From NCBI GenBank assembly GCA_963779645.1, contig CAVZYX010000005.1:992001-1056000 (forward strand): a stretch of DNA of 64,000 nt, in the 5' to 3' direction. A program made the position numbers and the translations under genes. Shown here piece after piece: positions 31,703-40,700 of the stretch. The stretch is from CALMBW01 sp963779645 (GTDB lineage: Bacteria > Actinomycetota > CADDZG01 > WHSQ01). Numbering within the stretch: position 1 is the first letter of the stretch; every line of letters begins with the position of its first letter. The notes beneath the pieces were generated by a model. It was not told the origin of the DNA and ran no database searches. It was given only the letters and a program-made list of their open reading frames with translations.

Positions 31703-32458
31703 TTAGTGGTGAAGGATCTTGTCTACGAAGTCACGAGCTCTCTCGCTCTTTGCATTGTTGAAGAATTCCTCGGGCGGGGCTTCTTCCACGATCGATCCGT
31801 CATCGATGAAGACGATGCGGTCACAAACCTCTCGTGCGAATCCCATCTCGTGAGTGACGACGATCATCGTCATCCCACCGCGTGCCAAGTCACGCATCAC
31901 ATCAAGTACTTCTCGGATCATCTCGGGGTCGAGAGCCGAGGTCGGTTCGTCGAACAGCATCAGCTTGGGGTCCATGGCAAGCGCTCTTGCGATCGCTACA
32001 CGCTGCTGCTGACCACCCGATAGGTCTGCCGGGTGTGCTTCGGCTTTCTCGGAGATACCCACGCGCTCCAGAAGTTCGCGCGCACGTTCTTTCGCTTCTT
32101 TCTCGGGCACCCCTTTCACTTCGGTGGGGCCGAGGGTGATGTTCTCGAGCACGGTCTTGTGCGGGAAGAGGTTGAACTGTTGGAAGACCATCCCCATCTC
32201 GGATCGGAGCTCGAAGATCTGCTTCCCCGCATTGGGTACGGAGCGTCCTTCGAACCGGATGTCGCCGGAGTCGATCGTCTCGAGTGCGTTGATGCAACGA
32301 AGCATCGTCGACTTACCCGACCCCGACGGCCCGGCGACCACGATCGCCTCGCCTTTGTCGATGGTCAGGTTGACGTCCTTGAGCACGGTGTTATCACCGA
32401 AGCTCTTACTGACGTTGTCTATCTCGACCAGATGTCCCGCGATGTTGTTGTCCCCCAT
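31703..32458 (-). CDS. Amino acid ABC transporter ATP-binding protein (GluA/GlnQ-like)
   Basis: The 251-aa protein has Walker A GPSGSGKST, the Q-loop, signature LSGGQQQR, Walker B LMLFDEPTSALDPE and the switch His (VVTHEMGFAREV), typical of polar amino acid importers. It is the first gene of a five-gene operon and starts at the end of a good minus-strand promoter (32470-32497), with a leader of only a few bases. Confidence 0.95.
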   Translation of the reverse strand: MGDNNIAGHLVEIDNVSKSFGDNTVLKDVNLTIDKGEAIVVAGPSGSGKSTMLRCINALETIDSGDIRFEGRSVPNAGKQIFELRSEMGMVFQQFNLFPHKTVLENITLGPTEVKGVPEKEAKERARELLERVGISEKAEAHPADLSGGQQQRVAIARALAMDPKLMLFDEPTSALDPEMIREVLDVMRDLARGGMTMIVVTHEMGFAREVCDRIVFIDDGSIVEEAPPEEFFNNAKSERARDFVDKILHH

Positions 32459-32469
32459 GGCAGGCCGAG

Positions 32470-32497
32470 AGTGTAGCCGAAAGAAGGCTTATGTCCA
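32470..32497 (-). promoter_or_regulatory. Promoter of the amino acid transporter operon
   Basis: On the minus strand TGGACA (32492-32497) and TACACT (32470-32475) stand 16 bp apart; the -35 matches consensus in 5 of 6 bases. The start codon at 32458 follows within about 12 bp, so the mRNA leader is nearly absent. CCAGAT and ATCTGG form an inverted repeat (32495-32522) that overlaps the -35 and could be an operator. Confidence 0.55.
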
Positions 32498-32554
32498 GAT
32501 AATGGCATTTGGGGAAATCTGGGTGGCGCCACAGCTGCCCGAGTGGACCTGGAC

Positions 32555-32812
32555 TTAGAGGTAGCCCAGCGAGCTGAGGCGTTTGCGGATCGCCTCGATC
32601 TCTTCGGCGTTCAGCGGGTCGATATCCCCCTGGGCGGCGACGGGATCCGAGGGTGCGATCGCGGCGATCTTTCCGTGATGAGAGACGAGGTCACGCAACA
32701 CGTACACGGCGAACTCCGTGACGGAGTGGAAGCCCGACCCATCGATGACCTGTTTGAGTTGGTCATAGAGGGGTCTCGGAATCTTGAGAGTGACCTGCTC
32801 CTGTTTGCTCAT
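32555..32812 (-). CDS. Small ribbon-helix-helix-like protein
   Basis: The 85-aa protein begins with KQEQVTLKIPRPLYDQLKQVIDGSGFHSVTEFAVYVLRDLV, a pattern of strand, helix, turn, helix found in CopG/Arc RHH DNA-binding proteins. The C-terminal half ends IRKRLSSLGYL. Its ATG overlaps the stop of the broken Na/Pi symporter gene (ATGA), so it is co-transcribed with it and may control it. Assignment is moderate. Confidence 0.65.
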   Translation of the reverse strand: MSKQEQVTLKIPRPLYDQLKQVIDGSGFHSVTEFAVYVLRDLVSHHGKIAAIAPSDPVAAQGDIDPLNAEEIEAIRKRLSSLGYL

Positions 32813-33939
32813 CCAGCCAATCCTGACACGACAATGATGAGGATCGGGACGACGAAGAGTGCAGCGGTGAATCCCGCCAGACGAGGCTTGCTCTTGACCA
32901 CCTGTCGCTGGAACTTCCAGATTCCCCTCTTGAGCTGCGGATACAGAAACGCAAGAAGAAGGATGCTGAAGATGCGTCGTTCCGACGATGCCTCGCCATC
33001 ACGATGCGCACAGCGGCCCCCGAGTTCAGGAGGAATGCTGCAAGGAGGGTGTCTCCGAGCGTGGTGATGTTCGCGCCCATGATGTAAGGAAGGATGTCCT
33101 CGCGTTTGACATAGCCTTTCGCGACGAGAGGGACCAGCACGGTCAGGGCGACGGATACAGACATGGCGATAAGTGCCACGAGGCATCCCAACCCAAACAT
33201 CGGCCACTTCTTCCTCAGCCACGAGAGCCGCGAGCTTTCGATCTGCTCGTCTGATAGCTCGGGCACGACCGAGTCGATCAACTTGAAACTGATCAGCAAT
33301 ATCCCTAATCCGGACAGGAAGAGGATCACCGCCGGCCACGTCTCGATCCTTTCGAGGATGCCTCCATAGATCACGTCGACCAGATCTGAGAACTGGTTCG
33401 GAAAGTGAAGGTTCAACTCCGAGTACGGCCCCCATCTCAATAACCCGAGCCCGAGGATCGCTCCGGGGATGTAGATCAGGGCAGTCGTCGAGAGTGCCAT
33501 CACAGCGGTTGAGACCGGGGCCATGCGCTTTCCTTCTCCGCCCCTCAAGGCGTACAGAACCGCGACGAGCAGCACGACGAAAGCGGCGCCGAGGCGTGAG
33601 CCCGTGAGCATCGTGAAACCTTCAATCTCGCTGACAGAGCCGGCGGCGACCAGCGTTAGTATGCGGAAGCTGCTACCGGGGAACCCGAGAGAACAAACAG
33701 CGCGCCTATCCAACCGAGGCCCAGAGTGCTGCCGGCGTTGCGGACCAGGAACCCATCGTTGTTCAGGAAATCTAAGGAGGCTGGCTCCGGTCTTCATCAC
33801 TTGGAGCGCTCCGACGAACAGGAACAAGGCGATCAGGAAGCGCAGAGCCCACCAGAAGACTTTTGTCGCCTTGCGTGGTGATCCGGGGGCTGTCGTGGGC
33901 ATCGGGGCCGGGGGCGCCCTCGGCGACCGGTGTGTCCAT
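32809..33939 (-). pseudogene. Na/Pi-cotransporter family protein, disrupted by several indels
   Basis: Fragments in three frames together make one PNaS-family symporter: FWWALRFLIALFLFVGALQVMKTGASLL, then in another frame NNDGFLVRNAGSTLGLGW and VLSGSPVAASA, back to TLVAAGSVSEIEGFTMLTGSRLGA, and finally IFSILLLAFLYPQLKRG in a third frame. Frame changes fall near 33769, 33660 and 32995, and a fourth near 33900 is needed if ATG 33939 (leaderless, after TATAAA) is the true start. The total length is a multiple of three. It would import phosphate with sodium. Recent decay or sequencing indels are both possible. Confidence 0.8.
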
Positions 33940-33945
33940 GGGTTC

Positions 33946-33970
33946 TTTATAACACTCCGATAGGAGTGTT
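33946..33970 (-). promoter_or_regulatory. Leaderless promoter and palindromic operator of the Na/Pi symporter gene
   Basis: TATAAA (33946-33951) stands 6 bp before ATG 33939, the spacing of a leaderless transcript. Overlapping its upstream edge is a perfect 8-bp inverted repeat, AACACTCC-GATA-GGAGTGTT (33951-33970), placed where a repressor or activator would act. It lies in the gap between this gene and the divergent amidase gene. Confidence 0.5.
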
Positions 33971-34017
33971 GGGTTGGGGTTCCCCTTTAACTGGCGACGA
34001 CTCCTACCATGGAGAGC

Positions 34018-35700
34018 ATGAAGAGGGGGTGGTCGGCCTGCGTCCTGGTTCTGCTTGCGGCCCTCCTGCCGCCGACTCCGGTGACCGCTCGCACGGTCAC
34101 GGTGCCAGAGGTCATGTCCCGTGCCCAGCGAGGGCTATCCCAAGGAACCTTCCACTTCGATTTCCCTGCCACCCATGTTGCCCTTAGCTGGAATGGCCCC
34201 GACGGGGTGCGTTTCCGCTATCGAGCGATCGATGCCGCCGGAGTGCCGGGTGAGTGGAGCATCGCGAGGGAAGCGCACGACCTCGAGCGAGGTGGGGAGC
34301 ATTCCACCGGGGTCCTAGCTCTCGGGTACGCGGAGGCCCTGGAGTGGCGGCCGATGGGGCGTAGGGATCCGGGAAACGTCGAGATCTTCTACATGAATAC
34401 CGCGGACGGCCCACCGATCACGAGGACGATCGAATCGCGCACTCAACTCGAACCGGGTGCTCCATACATCGTGTCGCGCGCCGTGTGGGGAGCCGACGAG
34501 TCCCTCAAGTCGACGAGCGGAGGCTGCGATCGAGATTTCTTTCCGGTGCAGCAACTGTTCGTGCACCACACTGCCGGTTCGAACACCGATACGAACTTCG
34601 CCGCCACTATGCGAGCGATCTACACGTATCACACTCAAAGTCGCGGCTGGTGCGACATCGGGTACAACTTCGTGATCGCTCCCGATGGCACGATCTTCGA
34701 AGGTCGTTGGACCAGGTCTTACTCCGACTGGGAAACACCCACATCAGAGGATCGCTCGGGCAACGCAGTCGCCGGTGCCCACGTTTCTGGGTACAACTCT
34801 GGAAGCGTGGGTATCTCGATGATGGGTGACTTCACGAAGGCGACGTTGACGGCCGACGCACGCTCGGCGCTAGTTTCGATGCTGGCGTGGGAAGCCGACC
34901 GCCACAACCTCGATCCACTCGCAACGCACACCTACAACAATCCCACCACCGGAAACGCGGAGACCCTCCCGTACATCGCGGGGCATCGTGACGCGGGTCA
35001 GACCGCATGCCCAGGCTCCACCGTCTACAAGGATCTGCCGAATCTCCGTAACGATGTGGCCCTAGCCATCGGTGGCGGTCGCTCGACGAGTCATCTATCT
35101 CTGGTAGTCGATGCGAGCAAGATCGATGAAGGTGAGGACGTCTCGCTCTCGGGAAGGTTGAGTGGGGACGGGGTCGCTCTCGACTTTCGGACCGTGATCC
35201 TCTACTTCAAGACGGGGAACGATCCATGGCAGGAGTTGACGCGATTCCAGACCACAACGGAGGGCACGTTCACGTACGACGACGTCCCAGACCGAACTAC
35301 TCGATACGAAGTTGCATTCGAAGGTGACGAGAGTTCGTGGGGGTCGGCCAGCGGTCGTCGGATGGTCAGGCTGAAACCGACTCTCGAGATCAGAGCTGAA
35401 GGTGGCCGGAAGGACGCGGAAGACGTTGAGCATTTCGATGAGTCGGGACCCGTCACATTCGTGGGAGCGATCGAACCCGAGGTGTCGAGCAAACTCACGC
35501 TGAAGATCTTCCGGGTTGCCGCCGACGCGTCCGAGGAACTCGTGCGAACCAAGGAGGTACGGGCTTCGGCGGGGGACTTCTCGGGTGGATTCCGGATGAA
35601 GCGAGCCGGCGTGACCTATCGAGTTGTGGTGTGGCACTCGGCGTCGCGTTCGCTTGCTGCAGCGAAGAGCAACTCGGTTTTCGTTAGGTGGGACGGCTAG
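34018..35700 (+). CDS. Secreted N-acetylmuramoyl-L-alanine amidase (PGRP type)
   Basis: ATG 34018 after GGAG gives a normal signal peptide (MKRGWSACVLVLLAALLPP). The 560-aa product has an N-terminal beta domain, a PGRP/amidase_2 domain (SRAVWGADESL; zinc ligands in FVHHTAGS and in GHRDAGQTACPG; GYNFVIAPDGTIFEGRW), and beta domains with two copies of Ig-like folds in the last 200 residues. It cleaves the amide between muramic acid and the stem peptide. It is convergent with the CAP gene, sharing the CTAG stop at 35697-35700. Confidence 0.9.
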   Translation: MKRGWSACVLVLLAALLPPTPVTARTVTVPEVMSRAQRGLSQGTFHFDFPATHVALSWNGPDGVRFRYRAIDAAGVPGEWSIAREAHDLERGGEHSTGVLALGYAEALEWRPMGRRDPGNVEIFYMNTADGPPITRTIESRTQLEPGAPYIVSRAVWGADESLKSTSGGCDRDFFPVQQLFVHHTAGSNTDTNFAATMRAIYTYHTQSRGWCDIGYNFVIAPDGTIFEGRWTRSYSDWETPTSEDRSGNAVAGAHVSGYNSGSVGISMMGDFTKATLTADARSALVSMLAWEADRHNLDPLATHTYNNPTTGNAETLPYIAGHRDAGQTACPGSTVYKDLPNLRNDVALAIGGGRSTSHLSLVVDASKIDEGEDVSLSGRLSGDGVALDFRTVILYFKTGNDPWQELTRFQTTTEGTFTYDDVPDRTTRYEVAFEGDESSWGSASGRRMVRLKPTLEIRAEGGRKDAEDVEHFDESGPVTFVGAIEPEVSSKLTLKIFRVAADASEELVRTKEVRASAGDFSGGFRMKRAGVTYRVVVWHSASRSLAAAKSNSVFVRWDG

Positions 35701-36221
35701 CAGTCCGGCATCTGGAGACTGGTGCCGGGGTTGCTCGATCCCGAAAAGATGATCGTTACCCACATGGTCCCGTTATCGTCCCGACGTGCTCCGACCCCCA
35801 CGTGGGTGTAGCTGGCATGAAGGACGTTGGCGGCGTGTCCCGGAGAGTTCATGAACGCCTCGTGTAGAGATGCGACGCTCCCTCCGTAGCCGACGTTCTC
35901 GCCGACGAGCGTCCAGTTGGTGATCCGGCTGTGGAATTGATCCGAGGTGCTATGGAACAAACCCGTCTCGGGGTCCTTCTCATTCGCTTGAAGCATCTCT
36001 TTGGTGTGCTTACGAGCGACCTTCGAGAGTTCGGGATCTAGCGTGAGCTTCCCGAGGCCAGAGGTCCCTTCGCGCTCCTCGTTGATCTTCTTCTTGAAGC
36101 GCTTCTCGGCCCCCGTGTACTCCCAGCACTGGTGGTTCTTGGCACTTGCAGGCGCGACGGGAACGAGACCGATGACCATCGCTACTCCTGCGACAACTGC
36201 CAGCCGCCGCGGATTGCCCCT
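35697..36221 (-). CDS. Secreted CAP/SCP-domain protein
   Basis: I take ATG 36221 as start (GGGAG at 6 bp, immediate signal peptide MRGNPRRLAVVAGVAMVIG..., cleavage near ASAKN). The 174-aa product is a complete CAP domain with family motifs LTLDPELSKVARKHTKEML, FHSTSDQFHS, VGENVGYGGS and HEAFMNSPGHAANVLHASYTHVGVG. It retains the His of HSTS and Glu of GENVG that form the CAP cleft. It is convergent with the amidase gene. Confidence 0.92.
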   Translation of the reverse strand, partial: RGNPRRLAVVAGVAMVIGLVPVAPASAKNHQCWEYTGAEKRFKKKINEEREGTSGLGKLTLDPELSKVARKHTKEMLQANEKDPETGLFHSTSDQFHSRITNWTLVGENVGYGGSVASLHEAFMNSPGHAANVLHASYTHVGVGARRDDNGTMWVTIIFSGSSNPGTSLQMPDC

Positions 36222-36322
36222 CATCTGCCGCTCCCTCACCGCCGTTTTGATGCTTTTTGTCTCGACACATGACGTTCCGGACTTGAGGGCGAAAACGGTG
36301 ATTCTTCCCATTCGCTAGGAAG

Positions 36323-36356
36323 CTACCTATCTCCCCCCCTTATTGGGAAAAGGTAG
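36323..36356. repeat. Inverted repeat between the CAP and kinase genes
   Basis: CTACCT (36323-36328) and AGGTAG (36351-36356) enclose TCCC and GGGA, giving a two-part stem. It lies 50 bp past the kinase stop and about 100 bp upstream of the CAP start. Without a T-run it is a poor terminator in either direction; a regulatory site for the CAP gene is also possible. Confidence 0.4.
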
Positions 36357-36404
36357 GGATTATCGGGGGCGGCGTCAGTCAGGCGTTATGCGTAGGCTCA
36401 TCTG

Positions 36405-37911
36405 CTACTCGGGGGCCGCGAAGGTCTCTTTGAAGGTCTCGAAGGTGTCCATTAGGTCGTCCCAGCTGTCCTCAGGCGCCTGATAGTTGAGGGCGAAGCC
36501 GTAGTCGCCGGTGACGAATCCGAGGTTCACAGCGTGGAGTCCATCGCCCCAGGTGTATTCCCAGTGGGACGCCTCGTAGTCCTGGAACGTGGTTGGGTCC
36601 ATGCTGATGCGCGAATAGTTGTCGTGCCCGGCGTCGAAGTTCGGCTCGTAGGACTCCCAGGCAGCTTGAGGGGAGTCGCCCGGCGTGGCCGTCCAGTCAA
36701 CCCTCATGTACGCACCCGTGGTCGGGTCCACGAAATCGACGCTTTGACCGGTTCCGTTACCGGTCTCGATCTCCCAACCCTCCGGATACCCGATCTGATA
36801 ACCCGTTGTCTCATCCGTGTAAGCCGTCCAACCCTCCGGGAGCGATCCGGCATCTTGTGCGGCTTGTCCTCCACCGCCGGATCGCGTGGTGTTGTTATCC
36901 CGGTCTTGTGTCTGGGGGCTCGTGTCTCGGTTGAGAGCCGCGATCGCGATCCCTCCGACGACGGCGGCGAGGATCAGAGCGCCGATGATCCATACGTTCG
37001 GTGTCGCTCGCTCCGGCCGAGCCTTGAGAACCGGGGGCGCTTCCACCGGCGTCTCTCTCGATGTCGGTTCCGTTTCGATCGTCATCTGACCCAGCGCGAC
37101 CGCTTGAAGCATGCTCCGCAGCTCTTCGGTCGAGGGCCGGTCCTGGGGATCCTTCGACATGCACGCCTCGAGGGCGGGCCGCAACGAACCGCTGCGAGGA
37201 GTGAAGCTTGGCTCCTCTGAGATCACAGCAGTCAACGTTGGGATCGGCTGCCCCTTATCGAATGGGCCGCGACCCTCAGTGGCGAGGTACAAGGTCGCCC
37301 CGAGTGACCATATGTCCGAGGCGCTCGTTGCTATGGCTTCTTCGGCCTGCTCGGGCGCCATGTATGCCGGTGACCCCAGGATCATCCCTGAAGCCGTTAG
37401 CCGGGGGTCACCCTTCACCGAAGCGATCCCGAAGTCGGCCAGCTTCACGGTGCCGTTCTTGTCGATCATCACGTTTGCTGGTTTCACGTCACGGTGGACG
37501 ATGCCTCTCGCGTGAGCGGCTTCCAACGCATCGAGGATCTGCAATCCGATCTCGGCGGAACGCTCAGGCGAGAGCGGCCCACTCGCGACAACCTCAGCCA
37601 ATGTGGGGGCGTCGATCAGCTCCATCACGATGAAGATGCGGCCTTTGTCACTCAAGACATCGAAGACTCCGACAGCATTCGGGTGATTGATGCTGGCCGC
37701 GGCGCGTGCTTCACGTATGGCACGTTCTTCGATCACGGCCCGCTCGTGATCGGAGACGGTCGTGGGGATACGGATCTCCTTGATCGCGCACAGACCTCTG
37801 CAAGAGATCGTCCTTGGCGCGCCAGACAACACCCATCCCTCCTTTTCCCAACGAGTCTTGAAGGAGGTAGCGGCCGGCGATCGTTTGTTGTGTGGCTGGG
37901 GTGGCTGCCAT
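36405..37911 (-). pseudogene. Transmembrane Ser/Thr protein kinase, split by one frameshift
   Basis: From ATG 37911 the first frame encodes AGRYLLQDSLGKGGMGVVW (the Gly-rich loop) and continues to LLQRSV; at about 37782-37791 an extra C (GTG-C-GCG-ATC) moves the rest to another frame beginning AIKEIRIP (the ATP-binding Lys). Then follow HRDVKPANV, ADFGIAS, YMAPEQ, a membrane helix (VWIIGALILAAVVGGIAIA) and an outside domain of about 150 residues with GWTAYTDETTGYQIGYPEGWE. No PASTA repeats. The total 1507 bp is 3n+1. As read, the kinase would be inactive. It lies 28 bp downstream of glnD. Confidence 0.85.
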
Positions 37912-37939
37912 CCTCCAGGTTTACCCGATGAGGAGCCTG

Positions 37940-40372
37940 CTAACCGAACAGGCGGTCTACTCGGTGCTGGATAGCCGTCACGAGCTCGGTCCCTTGGATG
38001 GAATCGATCTTTCCTCCCTCCAGCGAACGCAGGTAGAAGACGTCCACGACCCGCTCTCCGAGTGTGTCGATCTTGGCGACGTGGATGTCCAATTCAAGTT
38101 CGCTGATCGCCGAGCAAAGGGCGTACAGGAGTCCGAGGGCATCACCGGCCCTCACCTCTACGACGGTCGAGTGATCGGATTCGTCCTGAAGGACCCGCAC
38201 ATCGACCGTGATGGGATCCTTCGGCTTGTAGTCCATCGCCTTGCGCTCGAGCCGCGCCTCGAGGGCTAAACGTCCCGAGTAAGCCGCGGCGAGATCGGTC
38301 TCCACCGCGGACCAGTCCACCTCTGGGCTGTCGACGATGAAGCGTTCGAGTGCGATACCGGTACTCGTCGAATACGCCTGAGCGCTCAACACCGAGATGC
38401 GATGCAGGGTGAGAACTCCTGCGGTGCGGGCCAATGTCCCCGGACGGTCGGTGAAGCAGATCGTGATCACACTTTGCCCGGCTTCTGTCCCAGGGTCGAT
38501 CCGGGTCGCTATCGCCCCCGGTGCCGGCGGGTGCATCAAAAGGCGAACGTCATCCGCAACATCCTCGATAGATGTGGACGAAAGATAGGAGGGCGGCAGC
38601 GTGTTGAGGATCTGTTCCGCGGAGGAAGCGATCAAAGGGTCGTAAGCCTGTAGTTCTTTCAAGCGAGTCCCAACGTCACTGCGTTGCGGGATCTCACCCG
38701 ACTCGAGGGCGAGGAGCGCACCGCGATAGAGCTGGGCGACAAGCGATGCTTTCCACTCCGTCCACGATCCGTGTCCGGTAGCTAGTCCGTCGGCCCCCGA
38801 CAGGATGTAAAGGAAACGAAGGACACGCGCATCGCCAACCGTATCGGCGACCATCGTCACCACGGCGCCGTCATCGATATCCCTGCGTGTCGCGGTATCC
38901 GACAGCAAGAGATGGTGGCGAACCAATTTCTCTACATCGGATACCTCTGCCTCAGGCAATCCCATCCTCTGGCTGGCGATGCGCGCCGCGCGAGCTCCAG
39001 CCACCGAGTGGTCTTCGCCGGTGCCTTTGCCGATGTCGTGCAGGAGCGTGCCGACATAGAGCGCGCGTGAGTCCCCAGCTTCATCTAAGGCTGCAGCTGC
39101 AAGTGGCTCGCTTTCTACGAAGGTTCGGATGTGGGCAACTGCCCGGAAGGAATGTCCGTCGACCGTGTAGCGGTGGTAGGGATCGTGCTGCGCGCGGCTC
39201 CGAACCTGGAGCCACTCGGGAAGCAACACCATCCATCCACCTGTGTGATCGATCAACTCGAGTGCTTGCTCGACGTAGGGACCTTTGAGGATCCGTACGA
39301 AGTACTCGAGGGTCTGCTGGGTCCACTGCCCCGGCTGAGACGTTCCGAAGATCATCTTCAGAACCGCGATAACGGACGCCACGGGAGGTTTCCCGGTGTC
39401 GGCCACCGCGGAAAGGACGCTCAAAGCACCATCAAGGTCCTCGATCGGTCGCTGACTTCGCACACGTCCTTCGTCGATGACGATGTTGTCACCGAGGCGC
39501 TGGATCGAGCCGGACCGTTTGGGCCCCCCGAGAGCAGAGTCGACGTAATGGTCGCGGAGCAGCTGCGACGTGTGCTCGATCGTTCGAGCTGCTGTGTGGA
39601 CCGCCTCCATCAAGACATCGGCCCCGTTCTCACCTTCGAGTCCAAGCCTCGCCGCCACTTTGGCTTGGAGGTCCAAGCGGATCTGGTCGAGCTTCCGGGG
39701 CGACTCTGCGTGCAGGCCTTCCCTAACGGCCAGCAGCACGTCGGCTGCGTCTTCGAGCTCTTGCGGAAGAGGCTCTTTGACGGTCACTGCATTCAACCAA
39801 CCGCTTGAGTTCGCATCCCGAAGACCACCGATGTCGTTCTTGATGTCGGGGGCGAGCGTCCATCCGGCACGCTCGGCACTACGGTGGCGCTCATCGATCG
39901 ACTCGGCGATGCGACGGACCAGAGCCCGTCGTTCCTTCTTGATCAACCGTTCTCTGCGATCGACGAGTTCCTCGAAGATCTCGTTGGGGCCGGATACCAG
40001 TCGTGCCGTTAGGAGCGACGTGACTGCGTGGACGTCGTTGGCGCATCTCTCTATGGCTTCCTTCGCAGTGACGGCAGCGTGACCAACTTGAAAGCCTGCG
40101 TCCCAGAGCGGATAGAGGATGTTGCGAAGGGTCGCTTTCGACACGTCGTCGACGCGGCCCCCGAAAAGGAACAGAAGGTCGATGTCGGAGTGAGGCGATA
40201 GCTCGCCCCTGCCATAGCCTCCAACTGCAACCAGCGAGACCTTCGGGTTGTCGCCCAGCGAAGTTCGGCAGAGATCGGACAGCGCGCGGTCTACATCGAC
40301 CGCGCGCTGTCTTGCAGCTTCCGCACCGTCGGTTAACCCGACCGTGCGCGGGGCTTTGAGCTCAGAGAGCGT
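37940..40372 (-). CDS. glnD: [Protein-PII] uridylyltransferase GlnD
   Basis: About 810 aa, with the nucleotidyltransferase motif GGYGRGELSPHSDIDLLFL at its N-terminus, an HD domain (LLHDIGKGTGEDHS) and two C-terminal ACT domains (FTDRPGTLARTAGVL and VRAGDALGLLYALC). It modifies PII in response to glutamine. The first canonical in-frame start is GTG 40144, which lies after the catalytic motif. The frame is open upstream to an in-frame TGA inside glnB (about 40391) but holds no ATG, GTG or TTG; the 5' limit given (ACG 40372) is a placeholder near the ribosome-binding site. It overlaps the glnB end. Confidence 0.85.
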   Translation of the reverse strand, partial: TLSELKAPRTVGLTDGAEAARQRAVDVDRALSDLCRTSLGDNPKVSLVAVGGYGRGELSPHSDIDLLFLFGGRVDDVSKATLRNILYPLWDAGFQVGHAAVTAKEAIERCANDVHAVTSLLTARLVSGPNEIFEELVDRRERLIKKERRALVRRIAESIDERHRSAERAGWTLAPDIKNDIGGLRDANSSGWLNAVTVKEPLPQELEDAADVLLAVREGLHAESPRKLDQIRLDLQAKVAARLGLEGENGADVLMEAVHTAARTIEHTSQLLRDHYVDSALGGPKRSGSIQRLGDNIVIDEGRVRSQRPIEDLDGALSVLSAVADTGKPPVASVIAVLKMIFGTSQPGQWTQQTLEYFVRILKGPYVEQALELIDHTGGWMVLLPEWLQVRSRAQHDPYHRYTVDGHSFRAVAHIRTFVESEPLAAAALDEAGDSRALYVGTLLHDIGKGTGEDHSVAGARAARIASQRMGLPEAEVSDVEKLVRHHLLLSDTATRRDIDDGAVVTMVADTVGDARVLRFLYILSGADGLATGHGSWTEWKASLVAQLYRGALLALESGEIPQRSDVGTRLKELQAYDPLIASSAEQILNTLPPSYLSSTSIEDVADDVRLLMHPPAPGAIATRIDPGTEAGQSVITICFTDRPGTLARTAGVLTLHRISVLSAQAYSTSTGIALERFIVDSPEVDWSAVETDLAAAYSGRLALEARLERKAMDYKPKDPITVDVRVLQDESDHSTVVEVRAGDALGLLYALCSAISELELDIHVAKIDTLGERVVDVFYLRSLEGGKIDSIQGTELVTAIQHRVDRLFG

Positions 40373-40700
40373 CGCTACCCCTTTCTCCTGTCCTGATGCG
40401 GATCACCTCTTCTGCCGCCATGACCCAGATCTTGCCGTCCCCGATCGCGTCGGTCTTTGCAGACGTTGCGATCGCTTTGACAACTTCGTCGACCTGGTCA
40501 TCGTCGACAGCCACTTCGATGCGTGTCTTGGGTATGAAGTCCACTTGGTACTCGGCGCCACGGTAGACCTCGGTGTGTCCTCTCTGGCGGCCGAAGCCAC
40601 GTGCATCGGACACTGTCATTCCCTGGATGCCCACGCCTTCGAGGGCTTCCTTGACCTCTTCCAGCTTGAAGGGCTTGATCACCGCGACAACGACCTTCAT
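40362..40700 (-). CDS. glnB: Nitrogen regulatory protein PII
   Basis: A full-length 112-aa PII protein: KVVVAVIKPFKLEEVKEAL, then the T-loop GHTEVYRGAEYQVDF with Tyr51 (uridylylation/adenylylation site), and VDEVVKAIATSAKTDAIGDGKIWV with the B- and C-loops. It binds ATP, ADP and 2-oxoglutarate and controls the ammonium transporter next door. It follows amtB directly (stop 40701, start 40700). Modification by GlnD is expected. Confidence 0.96.
   Translation of the reverse strand: MKVVVAVIKPFKLEEVKEALEGVGIQGMTVSDARGFGRQRGHTEVYRGAEYQVDFIPKTRIEVAVDDDQVDEVVKAIATSAKTDAIGDGKIWVMAAEEVIRIRTGERGSDAL

Noticed and set aside
37782..37791. Programmed +1 frameshifting in the kinase gene
   Set aside because: The site (GTGCGCGATC) has no slippery run, rare-codon stop or nearby pseudoknot that I can see; a base insertion explains it more simply.
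40144..40144. GTG 40144 as the real glnD start
   Set aside because: It would remove GGYGRGELSPHSDIDLL, the catalytic nucleotidyltransferase motif that is well encoded just upstream in the same frame.
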